64,000 bases of DNA from Plazaster borealis (lineage: Eukaryota; Echinodermata; Asteroidea; Forcipulatida; Labidiasteridae), in contig CM037467.1 in NCBI GenBank assembly GCA_021014325.1, forward strand, positions 1,488,001-1,552,000, in the 5' to 3' direction. The notes under the pieces were generated by a model that saw only the letters and a program-made list of their open reading frames with translations, was not told the DNA's origin and ran no database searches. Below, piece by piece: positions 23,801 to 33,586 of the stretch (its first letter is position 1; each line of letters begins with the position of its first letter). The position numbers and the translations under genes were made by a program.

Positions 23801-23939
23801 CCAGCGACTCTACGCCCTCGGTGGTTACGACGGTAACGACTACCTCCGCTCTGTCGAAATGTACGAGAAAGAGAAAGATGACTGGACGGTCGTGAGCAAC
23901 ATGGAGGCTCCACGACGGCGGTTTGGGTGCTGTTCGTGA
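10922..23939 (+). CDS. BTB-BACK-Kelch (KLHL-type) protein, 5 coding exons
   Basis: Members of this family often serve as substrate adaptors of CUL3 ubiquitin ligases or as cytoskeletal regulators. The coding exons are 10922-11897, 14232-14594, 21493-21608, 22675-22784 and 23702-23939. All are GT-AG with matching phases (1, 1, 0, 2), joining to 600 residues, the usual KLHL length. The BTB domain is at about residues 55-165 (CDVTLMVQGHAFQAHRLVLA), the BACK domain at about 170-275, and six kelch repeats at about 325-600, each with paired glycines (FVIGGYDG, YALGGYDG). The basic NKRAR near residue 30 could be a nuclear signal. The chosen ATG is the first in frame after the acceptor at 10870. Which KLHL subfamily it belongs to could not be decided. 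Introns, especially intron 2 (6.9 kb), are filled with repeats. Confidence 0.93.
11927..12150 (+). repeat. tRNA-derived SINE, family T1 (short form)
   Basis: The tRNA-like head starts just after the exon 1 donor and joins a body with GGGTACCGGCGAGAGCTGGG. It runs into a truncated family B element. Confidence 0.75.
12152..12510. mobile_element. TTAA MITE family B, left end lost (copy B2)
   Basis: The body matches B1 and B3 (GAGAGCTGTTGATAGTATA, GATGACCAATTGAGCCC), but the left TTAA end is missing and the right end has diverged. Confidence 0.65.
12780..13105 (+). repeat. tRNA-derived SINE, family T1
   Basis: The head is at 12783-12872 with the B box GTTCGAGTCCC. The body has GGATGGGACATTAAGCC and GGTTTTCCTCAAGCTTGCGA. 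Confidence 0.75.
13147..13345. mobile_element. hAT-like non-autonomous element with 5-bp duplication AACTG
   Basis: The ends are CAGGGGCGGATCCAGG and CCTGGATCCGCACCTG. AACTG is repeated at 13142-13146 and 13346-13350. The interior is a C/T-rich run then a G/C-run. The same element with other duplications lies at 28810 and 29568. Confidence 0.85.
13604..13855 (+). repeat. Headless family T1 SINE body
   Basis: The body from CCAGGGGTAAATGGG through GGAATTGCGCTATATTAGAG to the ATT-rich tail matches 55490-55705. Confidence 0.65.
13855..14200 (-). pseudogene. Non-LTR retrotransposon remnant, C-terminal end of the RT ORF
   Basis: On the minus strand, with frameshifts, the sequence reads DLARELRKIWQVKVKVAP, VVVGALGTIPKAL and LLQKAALLGTARILRKTLE, the conserved C-terminal tail of a class of LINE reverse transcriptases, followed by a stop and 3' UTR. 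It ends just before kelch exon 2 and is decayed. Confidence 0.7.
14232..14594 (+). CDS. BTB-Kelch exon 2: kelch repeats 1-3
   Basis: The acceptor is TTCACATAG and the donor CCAG|GTAACG. The exon encodes TLSTVERYTP..CW, ILYAVGGADNTALNIVECF and VYAFGGYDGMTSLRTVERYD. The open frame upstream of the acceptor (from 13775) is transposon DNA, not coding sequence. Confidence 0.92.
14610..15469. other. Intron DNA, little recognised
   Basis: The stretch 14929-15070 (TATACTATCAATAGCTGC, CTTCTCACCAAGTAAG) is a degraded family C fragment. Nothing else is assignable. Confidence 0.5.
15470..16082. mobile_element. 613-bp element with CAGGGTTCTGCCCA inverted ends
   Basis: The left end CAGGGTTCTGCCCA and the right end TGGGCAGAACCCTG are perfect inverted repeats of 14 bp. 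TTAGAT is repeated at 15464-15469 and 16083-16088. It is non-coding. The duplication length (6 bp) leaves the superfamily open. Confidence 0.8.
16545..16665. repeat. Penelope-like tail with hammerhead-like fold
   Basis: On the minus strand, CTGAAGATGAG then a GCAG/CTGT-type stem then CGAAACGTCGAG resembles a hammerhead ribozyme core. The same arrangement is at 49308-49440. Confidence 0.5.
16896..17229. mobile_element. TTAA MITE family D (copy D1)
   Basis: It starts TTAAAGGTATTGTACAC and ends AATAGTGTACA. The body has the internal ACTATCACGCGTGATAAAAAC hairpin. It matches 47252-47592. Confidence 0.75.
17230..18010. other. Intron DNA; short GC-rich palindrome at 17262-17315
   Basis: Contains a GGGCGCCGCCAT duplication. 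Further on, CTCCCTGATT recurs several times at 17555-17720. No gene was recognised. Confidence 0.5.
18014..18539. mobile_element. PIF/Harbinger-like MITE with TAA duplication
   Basis: The inverted ends are GGCCGAGTAAAA and TTTTACTCGGCC, followed inside by AACATGTTTAGCGTCC and its inverse. The flanks are TAA (18011-18013 and 18540-18542). A related element is at 46267-46616. Confidence 0.78.
19005..19425 (-). repeat. tRNA-derived SINE, family T1, full length, minus
   Basis: The head (near 19425) has the B box as GGGGATTCGAACCC in complement. The body ends in an ATAATAATA tail at 19010-19024. It is nearly identical to 59836-60233. Confidence 0.8.
19580..19953. mobile_element. TTAA MITE family A (copy A2)
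   Basis: Intact copy from TTAAAGGAACGTTAC to AATGTTCCTTTAA, with the internal CGCTCATGAGC palindrome. It serves as the reference for the split copy at 7300-10123. Confidence 0.82.
19954..21167. other. Intron DNA, no feature recognised
   Basis: A CACTAAAGTC repeat flanks a short imperfect palindrome at 20090-20210. Otherwise it is AT-rich with no coding or repeat signal that could be supported. Confidence 0.5.
21168..21450 (+). repeat. tRNA-derived SINE, family T1 (short form)
   Basis: The head has CTCAAGCTCTGGTGTTTCTG and GTTCGAGTCCC. The body with TACCGGCGAGAGCTGGGG matches 11927-12150. It ends about 40 bp before kelch exon 3. Confidence 0.78.
21493..21608 (+). CDS. BTB-Kelch exon 3: kelch repeat 4
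   Basis: The acceptor is TTTTTGTAG and the donor AATG|GTAAAC. It encodes MTSPRSMAAAVAHGSGIFVI then GGYDGSADLNSVECYSPM. Confidence 0.9.
21770..22123. mobile_element. TTAA MITE family A, opposite orientation (copy A3)
   Basis: Complete element between TTAAAGGAACATTACAG and CTGTAACGTTCCTTTAA, in intron 3 of the BTB-Kelch gene. Confidence 0.8.
22375..22567. mobile_element. 190-bp inverted-repeat MITE, family E (copy E1)
   Basis: The ends GGGCCCAATTTCATAGAGC and GCTCTATGAAGTTGGGCC are inverted, with CTTAAGCAG arms inside. The family recurs at 24247, 24440 and 25186. Confidence 0.75.
22675..22784 (+). CDS. BTB-Kelch exon 4: kelch repeat 5, first part
   Basis: It encodes IKKWRMVSPMHTARSMVSA and RIYVVGGCNCSV. 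Two GT donors lie 5 bp apart. Only the second (TAAG|GTACAG at 22785) keeps phase with exon 5 and gives SVSLASVEVYN, so it is chosen. Confidence 0.88.
22917..23652. mobile_element. hAT-like element with 5-bp duplication GTATG, split by a family B MITE
   Basis: The left end CAGGGCTCGAAATTT and right end GAATTCAAGCCCTG are inverted. GTATG is repeated at 22912-22916 and 23653-23657. The 375-bp element 23124-23498 is nested inside, leaving about 361 bp of host element. Confidence 0.78.
23124..23498. mobile_element. TTAA MITE family B (copy B3)
   Basis: Complete copy from TTAAAGGCACTGTACACG to GTGTACGATGCCTTTAA, nested in the hAT-like element 22917-23652. Confidence 0.8.
23702..23939 (+). CDS. BTB-Kelch exon 5: end of kelch repeat 5, repeat 6 and stop
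   Basis: The acceptor is TGACCACAG. It encodes LASVEVYNTATDVWVHVQMM, RLYALGGYDGNDYLRSVEMY and a short tail ending GCCS before TGA at 23937-23939. Confidence 0.92.
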
Positions 23940-24246
23940 GAGATGATATATAAGCCGTTTTAAAAAGAGTTGCTGCCTGGTAAAAAGTAAAGGTACAAGT
24001 ATCATACATTGAAGTTGAACTTTAAGAATGGTCTCAGGTTTATCATCTGGTGCAATTAGCGACGGAACCTCCGATGTGTGGTTCTGTTAGTTAGTACTCA
24101 ATTTAAGCAAACACCAACACTCGGCATTCTTTCATTTTGTTCTGGCATCAAACTACACTTGTTTGTTCAACCTGTGACAACACTTTTGTCCATAAGGATT
24201 TCGTTTTTTGTTTTCCTTTTGGCATGTTTGGGATTTTTTACCACCA

Positions 24247-24438
24247 GGGCCCAATTTCATAGAGCTGCATAGGCAGAAAATATTGCTTACCATTTTCTGC
24301 TTAGCAGAAATGAGCAGGATACCAGTCACAAATTGTACATGTGATACGGTACTTTGGCTGGTAACCCTGTTCTAGTAGGCATAATTTAGTTGTGCTTAGC
24401 TTTTTTTTTTGCTTAAGCAGCTCTATGAAATCGGGCCC
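24247..24438. mobile_element. Family E MITE (copy E2)
   Basis: It runs from GGGCCCAATTTCATAGAGC to GCTCTATGAAATCGGGCCC. It lies in the probable 3' UTR of the BTB-Kelch gene and directly abuts another copy. Confidence 0.75.
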
Positions 24439-24439
24439 A

Positions 24440-24632
24440 GGGCCCAATTCCATAAAGCATGTAAGCACAAAAACTTGCTAAGCACAGAAAGCTCTTGCTT
24501 AAGGGAAATAGGTTACCAGCCAAAATACCATACAGTTACCATTGCTGTGACTGGTACCCCACTCATTTCTTGCTTAGAAAAGAAATTTGCTGAGCAGAAT
24601 TTTCTGCTAAACAGCTTTATGAAATTGGGCCC
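24440..24632. mobile_element. Family E MITE (copy E3), adjacent to E2
   Basis: GGGCCCAATTCCATAAAGC to GAAATTGGGCCC. More diverged than E2, so the pair is not a recent tandem duplication. Confidence 0.7.
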
Positions 24633-25185
24633 TTGAGAAAGAACCCAACCCTCTTTTAACTTTTTGTCTGATTGAAATATGTATATATTTATGTATACAA
24701 TTCAATTAAATTCATCTTGAAAGTATCAAAATATAGTCAAACTAAACTAAAACAAAAAAATTGAATCCAAATTTTTTATGAAATACTCCTTAAGATTTTA
24801 ATGTAAAGATTGAATGATGGGTTATGTATATTTTTGTTATCCATTGTATCCTTTTGCAACCAAAAGTACTGATTCTGCTTTGCTGGTTAATTAATTACAG
24901 GACAAATTTTTGTCCTGTAAAGTCGGATGCCACAGACATGGTGGCCTTTTCCGAAACCTCGGCTTGGGACTCCGTCCCCAGCCCCTCCGTCAGTATTTTT
25001 GGAGCAATGTACATTTTGCACAGTATTTCCGATTTCAAACGAAAAACGGATTTAGTCGGAGCCTCGGCAAAGGTTTTGAAAAAGCCCATGACATTGGCCA
25101 AATTCACCTGAGGACATTATTAGGGTAAAGCTTGGTTGTGCAATTTTGTGATTCTTATTCCGCAGTATGTTACTGTTCGATACCA

Positions 25186-25378
25186 GGGTCCAATTTCATA
25201 GAGCTGCTTAAGCAGAAAATATTGCTTAACAATTGTCTGCTAAGCAGAAATGAGCAGGATACCAGTCACAAATTGTACATGTGACATGGTAGTTTGGCTG
25301 GTAACCTTACTCTGGTAAGCGTAATTTTGTTGTGCTTAGCTACTTTTTGTGCTTAAGCAGCTCTATGAAATTGGGCCC
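25186..25378. mobile_element. Family E MITE (copy E4)
   Basis: GGGTCCAATTTCATAGAGC to GCTCTATGAAATTGGGCCC. It is followed at once by a headless family T1 SINE fragment (CATGACACTTGTGCCCTTGA). Confidence 0.72.
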
Positions 25379-25935
25379 AGGTCATGACACTTGTGCCCTT
25401 GAGCAAGGCACTTAACCATAATTGCTTCGTAAGAAGTTGGGAAGGTAGTGCATTCTGGTCTACCAGCCAGGCTCCTAGTGGATGATACCCATGCCTACAT
25501 CCTTACGGACTGTGAAGGGGGTAACCCTGTTTCAGCCCCAGGAGTACGTGGCAACGTGCCCCTGGTGACAGTTGATTTGGGTCGATAGCCCATATCAGTT
25601 AAGTGTAGCCCTCACCTTGAAGTGGCCGTCCGACCTTGTGGTGTTAGACGATCTCTCATAAAATATTTTAAAAGTGTCACGTCCAAAATGTCCGATCATA
25701 TACAGATAGTTGCCGCGTATGACATCAGGGTCAAGGGGTCAAAAGGGCAATATTTTGGTTATTATTTAAAACAGCTGGGAACATGAATGTGCTTACCACA
25801 GAGACTTTTGCTAGTCTAAAATGCAAGGTCATGCGCTTTGTGTCCTAAAGGTTTCCTCGTAATATTTGCTAGAGAGATCAGGAAATTAAATAAATTTTTC
25901 TTTTGTATGCATTATTTTGTGTTTATAAGTGCTTC

Positions 25936-26300
25936 TTAAAGGAACGTTACAGAACTGGTAATTAAAATTTTCTTTAATATCACAGATTTACATAAAACTT
26001 ACACGGTCTAATGATGATGATAGTAGAAAACATCCCTAGAAATATTTCTGTCTGAAATGCCATATTTGATGAGAAATAAATAAAACTAATTTCCGATTGG
26101 AGTTTATCGCTCATGAGCGTTTTATTCATGCATTGTATAACACATGCAAATGTGTAATCGGTTTTTCACTATTTTCTCGTGACCCAGATGGCCGATCGAT
26201 CTCAAACTTCTACAGGTTTGTCAGTTTATGTATGAGGTGGATTATATAAAGTGCTTACACTGTTTTGTTAGCAAAAACCAATTTTGTAATGTTCCTTTAA
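25936..26300. mobile_element. TTAA MITE family A (copy A4)
   Basis: Complete copy, TTAAAGGAACGTTACAG to GTAATGTTCCTTTAA, nearly identical to A2. Confidence 0.8.
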
Positions 26301-26865
26301 CTACATGTGTTAATAATGATAATGAAATGATAGTGTAATGATATCTCTGGATATCTCTGCTGCTATGTAAACTAAAAAGGGAATTTTGTTTCTGTTTAAA
26401 TATTTGTTTAAAATAACTCTATGTTAATTATAAGCTTTCTACCCATAGAAGTCTTTCCTACTAACTTGTATGCTGATGGACCATGTGTGCACGCAACAAA
26501 GTATTTCGAGGAAAAAGCCAAGATTTTGGAAACTTTTTTTTTTTTCCCCTGTTTTCTCTGGAAAAAGATTTGTTTGAATATGAATAATGCCTTTCCACAA
26601 TTGACGTCTTTTTTTGCGACATTGATGGGTAACGAACAATTTCCAGTCTGTTTTTTGTTGTTTTTTACACACAAACAAATTTGAATTGGGAAATGCTTAA
26701 TAATTGTAGGATAAAATATCTATTTGTAAATTTTGTTTAATGAACATTTGAATTAATGTATGCCTGTTTATCCTGAAGACTTATTATATTTTCGCTGCAA
26801 AGTTTCTTTATGGTTTGTCATTGACCTTTACCCAAAGATTTTTCTTGATTGTATTTCGTAATAAT

Positions 26866-27045
26866 TTTAATAATAATGAAAATGTGTAAAGCGCACAAAT
26901 CAAAAAAAGTGCTCATGGCGCTATTACAAACAATAGCTCATTGGGATTGGACATTAAGCCATAGGTCCTGTGTACTAGGATTGGTAGTGCACGTAAAAGC
27001 ACCCAGAACACTTATTGTGGAAGAGTAGGCCTATGTGTTAACCTC
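26866..27045 (+). repeat. Family T1 SINE-related fragment
   Basis: Contains GCGCTATTACAAACAATAG, GACATTAAGCCATAGGTCC and AAGCACCCAGAACACTTATTGTGG, matching the SINE body without a tRNA head. Confidence 0.5.
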
Positions 27046-27787
27046 CAAAAGTTCCGGACACAAACTTTTAGTTTTTAAAGTAAATACGCAAATAAGAAAG
27101 TTGCAACAGGCCAAAGTAAGATTGAGGGCGCACTTGCGTTCACTACAATATTAACAGGAAGGTCCGTGGTTTAAAGAAACTCAAAATATCATTTAAATTC
27201 TTGAGAGCAAGAAAGAAAGAAAACGCGCTACTTTGTACGTTCAGAATAGACAACATTTCTCTTTGACTGTACCATGAGATAAAATGGTGTTAGTGCTTTT
27301 TTTGAACACATTTTGCCGTTAGTATCTTGACCAATAATGTTGTGTTGGAATGTTAAGAACACGATTTGTCTTGAAATAACAAACAATGTCCGGTATAGAT
27401 AAAATGTATGTTATTATGTATATATTAGCAAACGATGTTTTTAAGTACTTGTACATGATCTGATATAAATTGATTTGCAACAATGTACAAGATAAGCACG
27501 GACATTTTTGGCGTATTTCCTTTTTTACGTAGGTCCATGGATGCATTATATATGTGTATACTCTAGCACTTTTCCTTACGGGGTAAAACTTACGAGAAAA
27601 TACCTTTTTTCTCATGATCATTGCCACAAACTACTGTTAACATCACGTTAGAGAAGGTACTAATTATTTTCCATGTATAATTTTTTTTCGGGGTGTTTTT
27701 GTTTTGTTATTTAATAGTAGTTACGAGTCTTATAACCTTGTACATAAAATTGCTGCTTTTACATCGAAGAGAACTAACTACACTTCT

Positions 27788-27812
27788 CAATAAAGTCAAA
27801 ACTTTATTTTAA
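27788..27812 (+). terminator. Candidate polyadenylation site
   Basis: CTCAATAAAGTC followed by a T-rich stretch looks like a cleavage and poly(A) signal. If used by the BTB-Kelch gene, it implies a 3' UTR of nearly 4 kb carrying several MITEs. A TTTTATTTTAAAAAAAATATA tract follows. Confidence 0.3.
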
Positions 27813-27834
27813 AAAAAATATATATATATAATGA

Positions 27835-28325
27835 TTAAAGGCATCGTACACGTTTGGTAATGACTCTGATAATTAATGGCAATAAAAACTTACTTGGTAA
27901 GAACTACAGCAGCTTTGGATATAGTATAATGCATCTTGAGAAACTTTTCATTTCGAAGTACTGCGGTTATGAAAAAATATATCACCTGTTATCCCCCAAA
28001 ACATTTTAATCCGAGAAGCGTTACGCGTAACGCTTCTCAGAGTGTTGTTCCAATAGTATAATGCATTTTTAGAATCTTTTCACTTCGAAGTACTTTATGG
28101 AAAAATATATCACTTTTTATCCCCCAAAACATTTTAATCTGAGAGAGCTATAATTATGCAGATTATTCTTCCTGCGTGGACATAACCGCTCCAGATTTTC
28201 GGCAATATCTCAAAAACGCTACCACCTTTTGAAATGAAATTTTCACAGGTAGGTATTTATCTACAACTATATAGGTTTGAAACAAACAATAGGCTCCAAT
28301 CACCAAACGTGTAAGATGCCTTTAA
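27835..28325. mobile_element. TTAA MITE family C (copy C1), enlarged
   Basis: It starts TTAAAGGCATCGTACACG and ends GTAAGATGCCTTTAA, with the TCCTGCGTGGACATAACCGC segment of family C. It contains an internal duplication (TAGTATAATGCAT repeated), making it longer than its relatives. Confidence 0.7.
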
Positions 28326-28809
28326 TGGTCATCCAAGCTGCAGAAATTGTATAAAACTTATGCTGTTTAATGTGTTGTATAAAAAGTACAGTTTAATGAA
28401 AGTAGTATTCAATATTAATTGTTGGGATTATATTTTTGCACGAAATCTGCAAGGGCAATCATTGCTTTCATAATGAGCTGCACTTCTGTGTCTAACTTGG
28501 GTTGTCCAAGGGGCAATACAATCTGAGACCAACGGTGAAGTCCAGAGGGCCCAATTTAATAAAGCTGTTTAGCAGAAAATACCGGTAGTGCTAAGCAAAT
28601 TTCTTTACTAACCAACGTACTATCGCATCTTCACCCATTGTTTTGGAGAAGCTTTGCAGATCACATAGGCTACGTCAGGACCGAACTCTGTATAATTGCC
28701 CAACCCAGCCTCCCCTCCAAAGAACCATCAATCGTCAGTCTAAATATACTTGTTTATACAGACCTTTTCTCGACTGTAAATTACAAAGTTTTATAATCAC
28801 AGTAATGAA

Positions 28810-29014
28810 CAGGGGCAGATCCAGGATTTTCCAAACGGGGGGGCGTGAAAATATTCCAAGCAGCAAAATGATAAATGAAGTTTGTTGCCCCATTTCTCCC
28901 TCCCCTTCTCTCTCCCTCTCCCTCTTTTTTTCTTTTTTCCCTCTTTTTTAAAAATTTTTTATATGAAAAAGGGGGGCGTGCGCCCCCCACGCCCCCCCCC
29001 TGGATCCGCGCCTG
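28810..29014. mobile_element. hAT-like non-autonomous element with duplication ATGAA
   Basis: The ends are CAGGGGCAGATCCAGG and CCTGGATCCGCGCCTG. ATGAA is repeated at 28805-28809 and 29015-29019. Confidence 0.85.
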
Positions 29015-29175
29015 ATGAATACTGATAAAGCACACATATCCACCTAATAAACGGCGCTCATGTCTCTACAAAAGATAACAAATTAACAAAAACCAATACA
29101 TTAATAATGTTCAGTCTGACAACGAGCAGGGGAAATTATGCTCTGGTAAGGAAGACTTAATTGTAGTAGTGAGAT

Positions 29176-29533
29176 TTAAAGGCATATCGTACACGTTTGG
29201 TAATTGACCAGTATTCTCACTTGGTGTATACCAACATATGCATAAAATAACAAGCCTGTGAAAATTTGGGCTCAGTTGGTCATCGAAGTTGCAAGAAAAT
29301 GATGAAAGAAAAAACACCCTTGTTGTCAATTGTGTGCTTTCAGATAGGAATAAAAACTTATTGCAAGAAGTTTTTTTTATTATTTTAATGAGAAATTACC
29401 TCTTTCTCAAATACTACGTTACTTCAGAGGGAGTCGTTACCTACAATGTTTTATAGTATCAACAGCTCTCCGTTGCTCGTTTTTATGCTAATATTTGTTT
29501 TGAGTCATTACCAAACGTGTACGATACCTTTAA
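29176..29533. mobile_element. TTAA MITE family B (copy B4)
   Basis: TTAAAGGCATATCGTACACG to GTGTACGATACCTTTAA, in the opposite orientation to B1. Confidence 0.78.
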
Positions 29534-29567
29534 CGCCGACGAGAGGTGATCAAACGATGGCCTCAAA

Positions 29568-29791
29568 CAGGGGCGGATCCAGGATTTTCCAAACGGGGGG
29601 GCGTGAAAATATACCAAGCAGCAAAATGATAAATGAAGTTTGTTGCGCCTGCGTAACACAGAGCTTCCCCATTTCTCCCTCCCCTTCTCTCTCTCTCCCT
29701 CTTTTTTTCTTTTCTCCTTTTTTTTTTTTTTTTTTTTTATATGAAAATGGGGGGGCGTGCACCCCCACGCCCCCCCCTGGATCCGCGCCTG
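29568..29791. mobile_element. hAT-like non-autonomous element with duplication TCAAA
   Basis: The ends match 13147 and 28810. TCAAA is repeated at 29563-29567 and 29792-29796. This third independent 5-bp duplication fixes the insertion signature of the family. Confidence 0.86.
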
Positions 29792-29896
29792 TCAAAAACA
29801 TTGCAATTCGGGAAGGTCAGCACATCAATTAAGCTCAAAGTGCTGGCAGACGTTGGCCATAAAAGCAAAAATAAAGAAATAAATCGATTCCTGGTA

Positions 29897-30272
29897 TTAA
29901 AGGGATTGTATACGTTTGTTAATCGGAATCCAGTGTTTGTTTCAGTCCTATATGTTGTAGATATATACCATACAACTAACCTGTGAAAATTTCATTTCAA
30001 AAGATGGTAGCGTTTTTGAGATAATTGCCGAAAATCAGGAGCGGTTATGTCCACGCAGGAAGAATAATCTGCAATTGGAATACACAATCTGAGAAACGTA
30101 ACTGTCGGTGTAACGCTTCTCATATTCAAATTTTGGGGGGATAAAAAGTGATATATCTTTCCATAAGCGCAGTATACTTCTAAGTAAAAAGTTTCTCAAA
30201 ATGCATCATACTATCCAAAGCTGCTGTACTTCTCACCAAGTAAGTTTCTATTGCCATTAATTTTCAATAAAT
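29897..30272. mobile_element. TTAA MITE family C (copy C2)
   Basis: Starts TTAAAGGGATTGTATACG and contains GCGGTTATGTCCACGCAGG. The right end has decayed after CACCAAGTAAGTTTC. Confidence 0.7.
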
Positions 30273-31962
30273 GGGATCCTTCTCAGATCATTCATCAAGT
30301 GGTGTTGTCAATTTGCTATATTTCCGGGTCCCCCTAGAATCTACGAACCAAAATGATGAGGGGTGGAACACACACTGAGCGATTGAACCCGATCATATCT
30401 TTCTGATTCTATGCATCGACCGTTCCACATGACTCGTACCGGTAGGCCTCCCGGTACAGAGCATTTTGTAATCGGAAGAAAGTTAAAAATGTATGATGTA
30501 CACTGACGCGTGACGACGGCAATGACGTCAACGAGTGTATGTATTGTGTATATTATTATTATTATTATTATTTATTCAGCCATTTCAACAATACATGACG
30601 ATACAAAAATACTTCCAGATGGGCTAGGAGAAACAAAAGCAAAATAATTACTGTGGTCCATAGACCTGCCTCCCCACATCTGGTTGTAATACAAGTAATA
30701 AAACGAGTAAAAACATATGTATAAATTTTATGTACACAAAGATAGGAAAGTTAACTATAAATAAAACATGTCTATGTATACATCAAAGGTTGGCAATTAA
30801 AACAAATAATAATATAAAGCATGGACTATGTGAGAGTAAAACCAGTTTTAGGAGTGTAAAATTTGAGAAAGTTTGCACAGTGTAAAAAACAAAATAACAA
30901 ACAAAAAACAGAAAAATTCCTAAACACTTAAATAACGTAAAGAATATCCAAGTACAGGTAGAATGCAAATTAAATTTAAGTGACCAAATTTATAAAGAAA
31001 AAAATAAAATTAAAATAAATGAATAAATAAATAAATAAATAAATAAACACATATTAAATAAATAAATAAATACATCAAAAATATGTAAATAAATAATTTA
31101 ATGAGTAAATAAACAAATAAATGAAGAAGAAATTTTTTTTTAAATGTACATATAAATAAGTAACCCCTTGGAATATAATAGCCCATAAGCCACTTTGAGG
31201 TATGGTGGACACACAATAGACCTTTATCATGGTGCGGCCATCTTGATTTTTCTCCCATTCAAATCAGTGTAATCAAACCGAGGCTGGAAGGAGAATTAGT
31301 CTGGTTCCTTTTTGTACAATGACTATTAGCATTCATTACTGTTTATGGATACAGGGAACATGACCAAGATGGTGGCAGCATGATAAAGTTCTAATAGACA
31401 CTCTTCGGTTTGGGTAAATCTGCCTGTATGTCACACAAACCGAACAGAGCACTCATATAGTGTCTGCCATTATCTCAAAAAGGCTACTTGTACTGAATTA
31501 ACAAGTGTTATAGTTTGCAATAAGATTTAGGCAAGGTTTGTCTGGTTAAAAATTGAAAATTAACGTGGTCGTATTCCTGGCCACTCAAGAGAATTTTATA
31601 TTTTTGTATAAATTGTTTGTCAGATAGGCCTACATATACCTTGTAATAAGTGTTCCCTTAGCATTCGTATATAGCACTGTGTATTTATGTGCAAACAAAA
31701 ATATTAAAATGTTGCAAGATCTGGAGAAATCATTGGTTTTTCCCCATCATGTTTAATAAGATTTCCATGTTCTCTTAAGTGTAAGGTGTGAACCGAGGAC
31801 TTCTCTGTTTTTTTCTCTCATTGTTTGGACTTGGGTGGGGTTTTTTTGCGACGTCCCCATTGGTTTTGTACACGAAAATAAAAGCGAGTACGCTCTCAGT
31901 AGGCCTACACACATTTGGGGTTTTTTACATCCCTGCTGTGGAGACATATTTTGTCCCTGTAC
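30273..31962. other. AT-rich intergenic DNA with a TAAA-type microsatellite
   Basis: A short ATT-repeat is at 30550-30570 and an (AAAT)n-like run at 31012-31110. Overlapping frames arise from the simple repeats. No gene was recognised. Confidence 0.6.
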
Positions 31963-32358
31963 TTAAAGGGATTGTGTACGTTTGGTAATAATAATTGGAA
32001 CCCATTGTTTGTTTCAATCCTATATAGGTGTAGGTATATACCATAAAACTAACCTGTGACAATTTCATTTCAAAAGGTGTTAGCGTTTTTGAGTTATTGC
32101 CGAAAATCTGGAGCGGTTATGTCCACGCAGGAAGAATAATCTGCAATTGGAATACACAATCTGAGAAGCGTTACTGCAGTTACTGCAGTAACGCTTCTCA
32201 GATTCAAATTTTGGGGATAAAAACTAATATATTTTTTCATAACCGCAGCACTTCGAAGTTAAAGGTTTCTCAAAATGCATTATACTATCCATAGCTGTAT
32301 ACTTCTTACCAAGTAAGTTTTTATTGCCATTAATTTTCAAAGTCATTACCAGACGACT
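31963..32358. mobile_element. TTAA MITE family C (copy C3)
   Basis: Starts TTAAAGGGATTGTGTACG. A central hairpin GCGTTACTGCAG/CTGCAGTAACGC (around 32168-32195) is intact. The right end is lost. Confidence 0.72.
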
Positions 32359-33586
32359 TTGTAAACACAATTCCTTGTGGAGCACCCCAGTCTTTAGAAA
32401 TCCCTTATGGAGACACTTTGTTTTCCTTTTTGTGTTTTGTTGTTTGTTTATTTCTCGGTCTCCATAGGGTAAGCGAATAGATTGCAGATGCTTTTGTGCA
32501 TCAATTGGCTGCCACTTGGTGTGTTATGGACAAAGCGATCAAGAGAAAGATGGGGAGAAAAAGATTTTCCATAAATTTCTTTAGGCCTTTGTGACTTGCG
32601 TTTCGTGGATTATACCTTGTTGGTTTTTGCGTGACATGTTGTCTGCATGAACACTCTAGTGAACTTACTCTTGAATTGTGCCAACTGAGAAGCGAAATTC
32701 AATATACCTGTTAATAATTAAAAGGACAAACTAACATTGAACACTTTCAAGGCTAGCTCAGCGTTGTGCAACCAGGTTCGACCATGAAAAGCAAGTCTGG
32801 ATATTTTTCACCCATCACTTTATTGTACCTCATTGCACCGTACAGAAAGGATCCCCAAGCACTATCAACAATAGCTTGATATTTCTATTGAAAAAACCCA
32901 TCATCCGGCACGAGGTTTGACCTTACCATCGCGGCATTCATCATTTATAGCTGTAATCGCCTGCCCCGTTTACCTATTGCTTATTTAAAGGGGGAATTAT
33001 GAAAGCGACACATGGCAGATGGCGGTTTTCAAGGGATAAATTGGATGTGTTTAAAGACCTGAACGAGGCTCAACTTCACAACGGATTGATTGTCTAAGTA
33101 CCTTAGGTTGCTTGCCGCGGTCGACCCACATAACAATTATGATAAACTTACACAAATATCAAGGAACAGATGGTATTGACTTGACCCGGTCACAATAAAA
33201 TCATATTTACACGGACACTTTGAGGTAAATACGACTGTTGAGAAATAATGAAACACTGTTTTTGTCAGGAAACGCGATCACCTTTGCAGAATCATTGTGA
33301 TTAAATTGATGGTTCTTCTGGAACACTGAGATAAACTCCTATCAACACGCCAAAGAAAGAGCAAACTTTTAATGGTAAGTTTTATTCTTTGTTTCTTTCT
33401 CTATCTGAAGGTTCGTCGTTCTTCGAGATTTCATGTACTGGGTAACAATGATGATGATGGGAGACCAGTATCTATACGTGTACCATGTAATCCAATTATA
33501 TTACTGCAGGAAATAAACCCATGAACGTGTTTTAGGGCCTATATACGCACCATTATGTTCGACTTTGACGATTATGTGCGACAAAA
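32359..33586. other. Intergenic DNA, possible 5' region
   Basis: Mostly non-repetitive. GCTTATTTAAAGGG at 32978 and AATGGTAAGTTTT at 33371 could mark a promoter and a non-coding exon of the downstream mosaic gene, but nothing in the sequence proves it. Confidence 0.3.

Noticed and set aside
33372..33374. ATG|GTAAGT as a first exon
   Set aside because: Phase 0 does not fit exon 2 at 41823. It could still be a non-coding exon, but there is no evidence.
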